Source of the DNA: Paenibacillus sp. RC334
Lineage (GTDB): Bacteria > Bacillota > Bacilli > Paenibacillales > Paenibacillaceae
Reading direction: 5' to 3'
Length of the DNA: 64,000 nucleotides
Assembly (NCBI RefSeq): GCF_030034735.1
Contig: NZ_CP125370.1
Coordinates: 868,001-932,000 of the forward strand
The notes under the pieces are model-generated. The model had not been told where the DNA came from. It saw only the letters and a list, made by a program, of their open reading frames with translations, and made no database searches. Made by a program: the position numbers and the translations under genes. Positions 7,962 to 15,581 of this stretch are shown one piece after another. Each line of letters opens with the position of its first letter. The stretch's first letter is position 1.

Positions 7962-10880
7962 ATGAAATGTAAAAAAGAGTTACAACGAATTAGGCGGTAC
8001 ATGGCTGGTTTACTAGCTGTTTGGTTGTTCTGCGTACATACTGTACCTGTTTTTGCAGACAGGGCCTTTAACGATATTGAGCATTCCTACGCTGCTGATG
8101 CGATTGAAGCCATGGCTTCTCAAGGGGTTGTTACTGGTTATCACGATGGCAGCTTCCGGCCCATAGATTTTATTTCGCGGCAGGAGTGGGCGAGTATCTT
8201 TGCTAAAACCGTAAAACGAACGTCGAACACCAGAAGTGTTGTTCCTTTTACAGATGTGTCGCCGTGGGCTTTATCTTATGTGCAGACCCTGCAGGAAGAG
8301 AACATTACCAAAGGAATTAGTGATCAGTTATTCGGTGCAAAGCACAATATGACTCGCCAGGATATGGCAGTTTGGTATGCCAGGTATTTCGGTGTTTCTG
8401 AAGATACCCGCGCTTCCAGTATATCCAGTTTTGTGGATCAGTCTGATATATCAGACTATGCACAAACGAGCGTATGGCTGATGGAACGGTTGGAACTGAT
8501 GGAGGGGGATACAAATCACTATTTCCACCCCAAAGAGTCTGTGAAACGGCAGGATGCTACACTGGTTGCTTATCGGATATGGCTAGGCGGTGACGATCTG
8601 AGAGAACGTGCCAAGCGTTTGCTGGAGTCATTAGGAAATGGAGCAGCAACGACAAATCAGCCGATCAGCCTACCAGAATCGAAGAAGGTAGTGGTCGACC
8701 TGGCGCCGGAAATTAGTCACCAGCGTGCGAATCCAGAAATCGAAGAGCCTAAAAGCCATAGTCCAAGGCCCGATCCACCGGACTCGCCGATAACACCAAC
8801 AGAGCCGAAGCCTGAACCGCCAGTTATACCACCGGGACCTGGCCCTAAACCACCAGAGACACCGCCAGTAATACCGCCAGTAACGCCGCCGCCACCGGGA
8901 CCGAAACCGAAACCACCGGTGATTCCACCGGATCATTCCTCGGATTTTGTAGTGGATGAGGTTGTAATCAAGGCGCCGGAGTTGGTAAATCAACCGGAAA
9001 CGTATCCTGCATATCAGCTGTCCTTTCAGCTATACAATGAAGGACGCTTGGTAAGCATTCCCGATGTCAGCGTCACAAGTGTCACTTACACATTTAGTGA
9101 TACATTAGGTGTTTTTGATGAACAAGGGAAAATCGCTCGTTCCCAAAATATTCCTGATGCTGATGGTTACATCCCTGTAGAGATAGAAGTCACAATTGCC
9201 AAACCCTACCGTGTGCTTAAAGCACAAACCAAGCTGATCGTGAAAGGGAAGACTCCTCCAGTAGAGGACCCGAGTGTAATCAGTTCCGTATACTTGGCGA
9301 CATACACCATTTCACAGGCCACTACTCTAGACCCTGTAGCCTGGAGTATGCCCTATGTATTTCAAAATGCAAAGGGAGAGGTCATACCGCCAGGTTTGTT
9401 GCCGTCAGACTTGAAGCTTCGGATAGAGGATTCCAGAGGCATATTTGACGAGGATGGACATATTGCCAATCTGCATCTGATTCCTACAGTGAACTCTGTC
9501 ATTCCATTCAAGATCGAGGTTGAATCACCATCTCAGGGAATTCACTTCATAACCGATGCCGAGTTAACGGTAGTACCGGGAGAGCGCAAAAAGCAATATT
9601 TTGCTGTCTCAATGATGCTACAGGGACAAGATGCGGGCAGTACGACCACGGTAGACCAAATTGAGCAGGCTCGTCAATTGCTGATGGATCAATTTGGCCC
9701 CAACTTAAAAGTGACCTGGGCCATGGAAAATAGATTTGTTTTTGTAGAAACGAATCGCCCGCAGCTTAAAAAGGTTTTGGAATATGTGGATCAGTACGGT
9801 GATGAAGTCGGGATTTTGGACGGGTATCCGAATAATCTGTACGCACTCCCTGAATGGGAAGCACGGATGAACGAGTGGTTGTATATGTATCGTTATAATG
9901 CACTCAATGAGCTGCACCAATCCGGGTCGTTGGGATCACCTTCGGTGTTTGAAAGCATGGATACAGACCAATACCGGAAGTATCTGCCTAAATCATTGAC
10001 CAGTTTTACGGTGAACCCTGAGCAGGCCCAATGGCTTAAAGATCATTTTAAGATCACTTCAGCGATGGGGTGGTCGGCTACACAGTATAATGTTAACAGC
10101 ATGTATGGTGAAGGTTCACCTTTGATGCCTTACTGGTCCAATAAGGATAATCCGATTGTTCCAGCACAGGGGCTTGCAAATAATAGTGGTATCGTGTTTA
10201 TGAACTCGATTACGATTGATCCCATTGGATCACGCTATACAAAGGATTCCTCACGCTGGACTCTCCATCCAGGCGACCCATATGTGACTGAAACGGATGC
10301 GGCACCACAACTGTATATAGCACAGCAATATTTAGATAACCCGTATCAACGTTTAAATACGGTAAACTACATGTCCATTATTTTGGACATCAACTGGCTT
10401 GCCAAGAACCATAACATGTCTCAAATATGGGAGAACTTTGTGAATCACTTCCCTGCTGACCGCGAGGTCGAGATTGTGGGAGTGGACGGGCTGAAACAGA
10501 TTTATGAATCGTTAGCTGGATCGAATAATGATCATACGGAATTTTCGCTCATGTTTAGGGGTTCCGGCATTAAGGCAGTTATGGACTCCAATAATTCACC
10601 AGCCAATCTGCGTTACTTGTGGACTGAAAATGCTTCACAGCGGATCATTTTATCCAAGGAGGATGGAGATACGGCATGGTCCATTATTGATTTTACCGAC
10701 TATACCCGAAATCCGGTTCCCAAAACACCATTCAACCTGGATAGGAACACGGATGTAAGCTATGTCACCGGAAGAAACTTCAAGCTAAAGCCTACGGCTC
10801 CGTTAACAGCAGAGGAAATTCAGCGCGTTAAGGATCGTTTGAAGGAGATTTACTTCGCAGAAGAAGTGAACTATCAGTAA
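7962..10880 (+). CDS. S-layer homology (SLH) surface protein with a large unidentified C-terminal domain
   Basis: A 972-residue cell-wall-associated protein. Signal peptide: residues 1-32 (cleavage near VFA-D). Three SLH repeats at about 36-80, 95-140 and 157-205 (FNDIEHSYAADAIEAMASQG and VTGYHDGSFRP in the first) should bind pyruvylated secondary wall polymer. A proline-rich linker (about 265-325, repeating PVIPP/PKPP) leads to two Ig-like beta modules (about 330-430 and 440-545), each with a GVFDEQGKIA/GIFDEDGHIA motif. The last 425 residues start at KQYFAVSMML and contain GDEVGILDGYPNN, which recalls polysaccharide-deacetylase-like or DUF3863-type folds; I cannot confirm either. A stop at 7953 forces the start at 7962. 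The gene stands alone between terminators. Confidence 0.88.
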   Translation: MKCKKELQRIRRYMAGLLAVWLFCVHTVPVFADRAFNDIEHSYAADAIEAMASQGVVTGYHDGSFRPIDFISRQEWASIFAKTVKRTSNTRSVVPFTDVSPWALSYVQTLQEENITKGISDQLFGAKHNMTRQDMAVWYARYFGVSEDTRASSISSFVDQSDISDYAQTSVWLMERLELMEGDTNHYFHPKESVKRQDATLVAYRIWLGGDDLRERAKRLLESLGNGAATTNQPISLPESKKVVVDLAPEISHQRANPEIEEPKSHSPRPDPPDSPITPTEPKPEPPVIPPGPGPKPPETPPVIPPVTPPPPGPKPKPPVIPPDHSSDFVVDEVVIKAPELVNQPETYPAYQLSFQLYNEGRLVSIPDVSVTSVTYTFSDTLGVFDEQGKIARSQNIPDADGYIPVEIEVTIAKPYRVLKAQTKLIVKGKTPPVEDPSVISSVYLATYTISQATTLDPVAWSMPYVFQNAKGEVIPPGLLPSDLKLRIEDSRGIFDEDGHIANLHLIPTVNSVIPFKIEVESPSQGIHFITDAELTVVPGERKKQYFAVSMMLQGQDAGSTTTVDQIEQARQLLMDQFGPNLKVTWAMENRFVFVETNRPQLKKVLEYVDQYGDEVGILDGYPNNLYALPEWEARMNEWLYMYRYNALNELHQSGSLGSPSVFESMDTDQYRKYLPKSLTSFTVNPEQAQWLKDHFKITSAMGWSATQYNVNSMYGEGSPLMPYWSNKDNPIVPAQGLANNSGIVFMNSITIDPIGSRYTKDSSRWTLHPGDPYVTETDAAPQLYIAQQYLDNPYQRLNTVNYMSIILDINWLAKNHNMSQIWENFVNHFPADREVEIVGVDGLKQIYESLAGSNNDHTEFSLMFRGSGIKAVMDSNNSPANLRYLWTENASQRIILSKEDGDTAWSIIDFTDYTRNPVPKTPFNLDRNTDVSYVTGRNFKLKPTAPLTAEEIQRVKDRLKEIYFAEEVNYQ

Positions 10881-10885
10881 GAACA

Positions 10886-10919
10886 AGAACCGAGAGCATA
10901 TCGCTTTCGGTTCTTTTTG
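10886..10919 (+). terminator. Intrinsic terminator after the SLH gene
   Basis: AGAACCGAGAGC paired with GCTTTCGGTTCT (one wobble), then TTTTT. It is also placed to serve the convergent nitroreductase. Confidence 0.88.
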
Positions 10920-10936
10920 GTCTACTCGTCCTTTAG

Positions 10937-11611
10937 TTATACCCATTCAATAACTTGATCCGCAGGTCGCCGAGTTTTTCCACGCGGCTCATTCAGACGG
11001 TATCCAAAAGCCACCATGCAGGAAATGCCGAAATGCTCGGCATCCATGATGCCTTCTTCGGAAAGAATTTGTTCAATTTTGTTTTTATTAAAACCTTCGA
11101 TCGGACAGGAGTCAATTCCGATTTGAGCTGCCGCTGTCATCATATTGCCCAGTGCGATGTAGGTTTGTCGGCAACCCCACTCGAACATCGCTCTTTCATT
11201 TTCCTCCAGCTCAAAATCCGATTTCAGGAAGTCATCATATACCTTTGCTTTGCCTTGAGCCACTTCAGCAGGCAATTGCTGTACGTTTTCCATTACACCC
11301 TTGATATATTCGGATGAGGCCAACATGTCTTTAGGCAGTCTGGAGAGAATGAGTACAAAATGGCTCGCTGTAGGTAGCTGTTTTTTGGCTCCCCAAGAGT
11401 ACGGGAGCAGCTTCTCACGCATGGCGTTACTTTGGACGACAACGAATCTCCAGGGTTCAAAGCCGAACGAGCTGGGGGATAAACGACCTGTTTCGAGAAT
11501 AAAATCGAAGTCCGAGTCGCTGATTTTCTTATGGCTGTCAAATTCTTTGGTAGCATGTCTGAACTCATATGCAGATAAGATTTGATTTTTAGCAGTTGTT
11601 AAGGTTTCCAT
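10937..11611 (-). CDS. yfkO: NAD(P)H-dependent nitroreductase, YfkO/HypO type
   Basis: A 224-residue flavoprotein of the nitroreductase family, the FMN- and NAD(P)H-using class. The N-terminal AYEFRHATKEFDSHKK and ETGRLSPSSFGFEPWRFVVV motifs, and RQTYIALGNMMTAAAQIGID with SCPIEGF, match B. subtilis YfkO (renamed HypO) as I remember it. In B. subtilis, HypO is induced by disulfide stress (diamide, hypochlorite) through HypR. The start ATG 11611 has AAGGAGTGA upstream. A DUF24/HxlR-type regulator with HypR-like cysteines is divergent next to it, across 142 bases containing a palindrome, so regulation by that neighbour is likely. Confidence 0.93.
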   Translation of the reverse strand: METLTTAKNQILSAYEFRHATKEFDSHKKISDSDFDFILETGRLSPSSFGFEPWRFVVVQSNAMREKLLPYSWGAKKQLPTASHFVLILSRLPKDMLASSEYIKGVMENVQQLPAEVAQGKAKVYDDFLKSDFELEENERAMFEWGCRQTYIALGNMMTAAAQIGIDSCPIEGFNKNKIEQILSEEGIMDAEHFGISCMVAFGYRLNEPRGKTRRPADQVIEWV

Positions 11612-11702
11612 AGTTCATTCACTCCTTGTGAATAATGATTGAATTGACGCTTATCAAGTGGCATGCTTAATATTAGAATATACATGACCGTTTTAGAAGT
11701 AC

Positions 11703-11716
11703 GCACATTAATGTGC
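11703..11716. promoter_or_regulatory. Palindromic putative operator between hypO-like and hypR-like genes
   Basis: Perfect 14-base palindrome GCACATTAATGTGC in the divergent intergenic region, flanked by AGTA and TAGTA direct/inverted pieces of the sort bound by DUF24 regulators. It lies 38 bases before the regulator start. Binding is inferred. Confidence 0.55.
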
Positions 11717-11753
11717 TGTAGTATACAAAATGATACTAGGAGGAAAAATACCT

Positions 11754-12146
11754 ATGCGAAATCGGAAAGGCGGCTTTGGAGAATGTCCCGATGGAAAGGA
11801 TCAGGCCTGCCCGGTGGAGTACACACTGGATGTGATTGGAGGCAAATGGAAAGGGATTCTCTTATATCATCTAATGTATGGAACCAAGCGGTTTAGTGAG
11901 TTTCGGCGAATCTGTCCGGGGATCACTCAGCGCATGCTGACGCTCCAGTTACGCGAGCTGGAAGAGGATGGTGTAGTTCACCGTGAAGTCTATCAGCAAG
12001 TTCCTCCCAAAGTCGAATATTCTCTAACCGAATTTGGAAGAACTCTGACTCCGATTATTAACTTAATGAAGGATTGGGGAGAAGAATATAAAACCAGGCA
12101 TCGTTCATCAGAAAGCTGCATGGAGCCATCCAAGCCCGGCTTGTAG
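11754..12146 (+). CDS. hypR: HxlR/DUF24-family redox-sensing regulator, HypR-like
   Basis: A 130-residue winged-helix regulator of the MarR/DUF24 (HxlR) group: CPVEYTLDVIGGKWK, then LYHLMYGTKRFSEFRR and ITQRMLTLQLRELEEDGV. Cysteines lie at 11, 19, 54 and near the C-terminus. Cys19 is the conserved DUF24 cysteine. The Cys19-Cys54 spacing of 35 equals the C14-C49' pair that B. subtilis HypR uses for its intersubunit disulfide (remembered literature). ATG 11754 lies ten bases after AGGAGG. Divergence from the yfkO/hypO-like gene supports the assignment, since HypR activates hypO. In B. subtilis the two are unlinked. Confidence 0.85.
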   Translation: MRNRKGGFGECPDGKDQACPVEYTLDVIGGKWKGILLYHLMYGTKRFSEFRRICPGITQRMLTLQLRELEEDGVVHREVYQQVPPKVEYSLTEFGRTLTPIINLMKDWGEEYKTRHRSSESCMEPSKPGL

Positions 12147-12178
12147 AGGGATGTTCATCTATCAATACAGGTACGCGA

Positions 12179-12226
12179 AAAAGGCACTTACGATCGTATG
12201 CTAGAGCATATATCGTAGTGCCTTTT
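12179..12226 (+). terminator. Intrinsic terminator after the hypR-like gene
   Basis: 15-base arms (AAAAGGCACTTACGAT with ATCGTAGTGCCTTTT) around a 17-base loop. The T tail is short. Confidence 0.8.
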
Positions 12227-12403
12227 ACGCTTTATCAATAAGAGCATTTTGCATAAATCCAGTGAGAGACTGGAATCAAATGATTCATAAGAATGAACCA
12301 CTCATCGGATGATTTGGTCAGGTATTCTCCAGTTCCTCTCTTTTTTGAAGCTTCGATTTTAAGTTGACAGCAGGGAAGCTGCCTGATATATTTCATACGA
12401 TAT

Positions 12404-12418
12404 TGATAATCATTATCA
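12404..12418. promoter_or_regulatory. Fur box
   Basis: TGATAATCATTATCA is a perfect 7-1-7 inverted repeat identical to the classical Bacillus Fur consensus core. It lies 43 bases before the siderophore-binding protein gene. Iron repression of that gene is the expected effect. Confidence 0.93.
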
Positions 12419-12460
12419 CGCAATTGAAAAGGTCAATTTTACAATACATAGGGGGCTAAT

Positions 12461-13483
12461 ATGTTGAAGAAAAAATCGTTTTTTATTTTGGCTGCAATGA
12501 TGCTCGTATTGTCTATATTCGTTAGCGCTTGCGGCGGAAACAGCAATGGAAGTAATTCCGCTTCATCTCCAGGAGATAAGCAAGAGTCAGCTTCCACTGG
12601 AGAGAAAAATGCTGATACGACAGACGGTCAGATGCGAAGCTTTAAAACGGTCAAAGGGGATATTCAAATTCCGGCCAAACCGCAGCGTATTGTGACGGAT
12701 TTTTACGGCGGAGAATTACTGTCCGTAGGGGCTAATGTGGTGGGTGTGGAGCCGACGGCCTTTCAAAATCCTTTCATAACTGCTTTGCTCAAGGAAAAAG
12801 GGACCAAAGAGGTGGGTGACCCGACCAATTTGGAGAAGACGCTGGAACTCAAGCCCGATCTGATTGTGGTGATGAAGGATACCAACTATGAGGCATTGTC
12901 CAAAATTGCACCTACGCTGTATATTCCTTACGGAACGACTACGAATATTTACGATACGGTCAAGCTGTTTGGTGATATCACCGGGGAGAAAGAGAAAGCA
13001 GAGCAATTTATTGCTGCATTTGATAAAAAGGCTGCCGAAGGCCGCGAACGTCTTAAAGGCGTCATTGATCCCAATGCTACCTTTGGTCTGTATGAGCTGA
13101 CGGACAAAAACGCTCTTTGGATTTTCGGTGACAATGCAGGTCGTGGAGGACAAGCGGTATACAATGCACTCAAGCTGAACATGCCGAAGAAAACGACCAA
13201 CTCCAAGGAACAAACCGTACAGCTTTCGCTGGAGGTATTGCCACAGTACGCCGCAGATTATATGTTTCTGACAACCTATGACCCGGAGAAAAAGGGAGAC
13301 GCGCTTAAGCAGTTGAAATCGTCCGCTGTGTGGGGGAACCTGCCTGCGGTGAAGAACAATAGAGTGTTCTTTAACGACTTTGATACGTACTATCGCTATG
13401 ATCCTATCGCCATTACCGGGCAGATTGATATGATCGTGGATATGCTGATTGAAAGAGAAACAGAGAATAAAGCGAAAAAATAA
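12461..13483 (+). CDS. Iron-siderophore ABC transporter substrate-binding lipoprotein
   Basis: A 340-residue lipoprotein with signal peptide and lipobox (FVSACGG), a Ser/Gly/Asn-rich linker to about residue 55, then the two-lobe helical-backbone fold of class III binding proteins: IPAKPQRIVTDFYGGELLSV, LKPDLIVVMKDTNYEAL and the closing FNDFDTYYRYDPIAITGQID. It resembles FhuD/YxeB/YhfQ-type hydroxamate or citrate siderophore receptors, but the exact ligand cannot be told. GGGGG precedes ATG 12461. The gene is an orphan: no permease or ATPase lies nearby, so it must dock on a transporter encoded elsewhere. A perfect Fur box lies just upstream. Confidence 0.92.
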   Translation: MLKKKSFFILAAMMLVLSIFVSACGGNSNGSNSASSPGDKQESASTGEKNADTTDGQMRSFKTVKGDIQIPAKPQRIVTDFYGGELLSVGANVVGVEPTAFQNPFITALLKEKGTKEVGDPTNLEKTLELKPDLIVVMKDTNYEALSKIAPTLYIPYGTTTNIYDTVKLFGDITGEKEKAEQFIAAFDKKAAEGRERLKGVIDPNATFGLYELTDKNALWIFGDNAGRGGQAVYNALKLNMPKKTTNSKEQTVQLSLEVLPQYAADYMFLTTYDPEKKGDALKQLKSSAVWGNLPAVKNNRVFFNDFDTYYRYDPIAITGQIDMIVDMLIERETENKAKK

Positions 13484-13616
13484 GTATATGATCCACATTC
13501 GTAAGCATTTTACTACATGGGCAGTATGGCCGTGGGTGAGGTGCTTTTTTTGTGAGATCGTTTTTTGTTGCAATCGGTTACATTCTAAGATATCCAAAAC
13601 AAATCAATTCCAAAAA

Positions 13617-13664
13617 AAATAGCCTCCAAAAACCCATGCTTAGAGATGGATTTGGAGGTTATTT
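13617..13664 (-). terminator. Terminator of the folD-fchA operon (possibly bidirectional)
   Basis: 14-base arms AAATAGCCTCCAAA and TTTGGAGGTTATTT, with a run of A/T on both sides. It sits directly after fchA on the minus strand and faces the end of the binding-protein gene. Confidence 0.85.
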
Positions 13665-13665
13665 C

Positions 13666-14301
13666 TTAGCCCGTTATTCGGCTGCGTACGATCAATAAGG
13701 TTTGCGCTTTGATTTGTCCAATTTCACGAATGAGTGCAGCCGTTTTCGCTTCATAGGCGTGTTTGGCATCCAAATCTTTCAGGGAAGCAAGGTTAATGTC
13801 AACGGTGAGCAGGGCGGATTGGGCGGCAGCCTCGAACAGGATCGCCCCTATGCCGAGATCAGAAATGACATTTTTGTTGGACAGCTCCACGATACTGTAG
13901 GCACGCTGCATTCCGTCCCGGCATACTTCCAGCAAACGCATCGGCACCTCAATGGCGGCGATCACCGCGGTCTGTAGGGAATGGGTTCGATAGCGTTTTT
14001 CTTCGTCTGTTTCTTTGGGCAAGCGCAATGCGGTCATGTATTGTTCAAAGGATTGAATGTCTGCGTTCATCAGTTCCTCACAGCGTGTGAACAGGTTTTC
14101 CATGCTGTGAATCACTTCGGCGATTTGTCCATGAACATGCGCGTACTTTTCTCCTTGGGAAAGGTTGGCGGTCATGGAGGTCATAGCCGCGCCCAGTGCC
14201 GCTGCCAGTGCGGATACACTTCCTCCGCCGGGAGTAGGTGCTGCACTTCCAGCCTCTCTTAGAAAATGTCCGATGGAATCACTCCACGACAGTTCACTCA
14301 T
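13666..14301 (-). CDS. fchA: Methenyltetrahydrofolate cyclohydrolase (FTCD_C/FchA family)
   Basis: A 211-residue member of the cyclodeaminase/cyclohydrolase family, which opens 5,10-methenyl-THF to 10-formyl-THF (or removes ammonia from formimino-THF). The glycine-rich AAPTPGGGSVSALAAALGAA segment at about residues 17-36 is the family signature; RLPKETDEEKRYR and VPMRLLEVC also fit. It overlaps folD by four bases (ATGA), so translation is coupled. The FolD next door has a substitution expected to weaken its own cyclohydrolase activity, which would make FchA the working enzyme for that step (inference). Expression should follow the ZTP riboswitch upstream of folD. Confidence 0.9.
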   Translation of the reverse strand: MSELSWSDSIGHFLREAGSAAPTPGGGSVSALAAALGAAMTSMTANLSQGEKYAHVHGQIAEVIHSMENLFTRCEELMNADIQSFEQYMTALRLPKETDEEKRYRTHSLQTAVIAAIEVPMRLLEVCRDGMQRAYSIVELSNKNVISDLGIGAILFEAAAQSALLTVDINLASLKDLDAKHAYEAKTAALIREIGQIKAQTLLIVRSRITG

Positions 14302-15164
14302 GAATAGGCCGCCTCTCTGGAGTAGTGTTGCAGATCAATCGCTTTGAGCAGATTTTTGTACAAGATTGCAGTCGTTAATGTGCCGACACCGCCGGGAACC
14401 GGAGAAATCGCATGTACCTTTTCCCCAACGTCCAAAGCGGCATCCCCCACTATTTTTCCCTCCAGCGTCTCGTTAATTCCCGCATCTACCAAAATCAAAC
14501 CGGGATGAACCATATCCTGTGTAATCACATCAGGGCATCCGACTGCGACAAAGGCAATGTCTGCATGGCTCAAATGCTCTGCAATATCACGTGTGCCTGC
14601 ATGACAGGCGGTAACGGTGGCATTTTCTCTTTGCAGCATGTGAAAAAGGGGGAGTCCCACTGTCTGTCCTATGCCGACAAGGGTGACATTTTTGCCTGCC
14701 AATGTGTGACCGTAATGCTTGAGCAGCTCAATACAGGCTTGAGGCGTAGCGGGATACAACCCGGCTTCACCTGTAACGGTAGCCAGCTTGTTGCCTGGGG
14801 TAATTCCATCAATATCCTTGTATGGGGCGATGGATTGTTTAATGGCGGAGGCGGATAGATGCTGGGGAAGAGGCAATTCCAGCATAATACCATGTACATG
14901 AGAGGCTTCGTTCAGGCTGCCGATCAGGTGAAGGAGTTCAGCTTCGCTTACATGGCGGTCAAAGGTATGAAGATGAAAGGAGATGCCCAGCTTCTCCGCT
15001 ATTTTTTGCTTGGTCCGGGCGTAGTAGGCAGAGGCCGGATCACCTTCTACCAACAGTGTTGCCAAATGAGGGAGATGCCCTTGCTGTTTCATTTGTTCTA
15101 CTTTGTTACGGATCGTTGCATACACTTGCTCAGCTGCTTCTTTGGATTTCATAATGATAGCCAT
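14298..15164 (-). CDS. folD: Methylene-THF dehydrogenase (FolD family) with atypical active site
   Basis: A 288-residue protein of the bifunctional FolD family, which oxidises 5,10-methylene-THF with NAD(P)+ and usually then hydrolyses methenyl-THF. The catalytic Tyr/Lys pair is present (YARTK in SAYYARTKQKIAEKLGI), as are the Rossmann part (VTLVGIGQTVGLPLFHMLQ) and the KDIDG aspartate. The conserved V-Q-L-P-L-P motif reads LELPLP: the Gln that supports the cyclohydrolase step is Glu, one base change from Gln. The C-terminal motif reads PGGVGTLT instead of PGGVGPMT. ATG 15164 follows GAGGAGG. It is probably a specialised paralogue of the housekeeping FolD, operating with FchA. Confidence 0.88.
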   Translation of the reverse strand: MAIIMKSKEAAEQVYATIRNKVEQMKQQGHLPHLATLLVEGDPASAYYARTKQKIAEKLGISFHLHTFDRHVSEAELLHLIGSLNEASHVHGIMLELPLPQHLSASAIKQSIAPYKDIDGITPGNKLATVTGEAGLYPATPQACIELLKHYGHTLAGKNVTLVGIGQTVGLPLFHMLQRENATVTACHAGTRDIAEHLSHADIAFVAVGCPDVITQDMVHPGLILVDAGINETLEGKIVGDAALDVGEKVHAISPVPGGVGTLTTAILYKNLLKAIDLQHYSREAAYS

Positions 15165-15227
15165 AGTCTGAACCTCCTCTGAATTTATCGCATGATGGAA
15201 TCAACAGGGTGTCATGGTCTTGTAAAA

Positions 15228-15360
15228 CGAAAAAAAGTATTTGCACAAGGTCGTCACGACAGACGAATCCTCTGCAAATACTTCTCCCAGGCGAACGGCA
15301 CGCTTTCATTGTATGCTCCCTCGTGGTTGATTCCACTGACTTCGCCAGTCACATACAGCG
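15228..15360 (-). ncRNA. ZTP (pfl) riboswitch with terminator expression platform
   Basis: On the minus strand the leader of folD carries the conserved pfl elements in order: TGACTGGCGAAG, GTGGAATCAACCACGAGGGA, and GCCGTTCGCCTGGGA (aptamer about 15284-15360). An 11-bp terminator follows at once (AAGTATTTGCA paired with TGCAAATACTT, then a T run, ending near 15228). ZTP accumulates when 10-formyl-THF is short; binding should prevent termination and raise folD-fchA expression. The 3' end lies about 64 bases before the folD start. Positions of individual helices were judged by eye. Confidence 0.93.
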
Positions 15361-15440
15361 TTATTTACCTTATATTTTAACAAATAATCTTCCGAAAAGA
15401 AACCCGTGAACAATTGGCAAAGAGGTCATGTTATTTGTCT

Positions 15441-15478
15441 ATATGACAAATGTCATATTCCCGAACTGACGTTTATGA
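15441..15478. promoter_or_regulatory. Putative DesR operator upstream of des
   Basis: Inverted repeat ATATGACA-AA-TGTCATAT (15441-15458), followed 11 bases later by a related degenerate copy (TGACGTTTATGAC, about 15467-15479). It lies about 100-140 bases before des, and the matching DesK/DesR system is encoded just downstream. B. subtilis DesR binds tandem sites of this general sequence before des. Confidence 0.7.
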
Positions 15479-15581
15479 CTACATCCAACACAGGTATCCC
15501 CTTATACTGAGGTTAGATCAACATGTACGCCTGACGAGATCAAAGTATGGGCGTCATTTTAAAGGAGGATCATAAATAAGT

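Noticed and set aside
12716..13597. Leftward ORF of 293 codons opposite the siderophore-binding protein gene
   Set aside because: It is an antisense shadow of a clear lipoprotein gene, Cys/His/Ile-rich and without a ribosome site.
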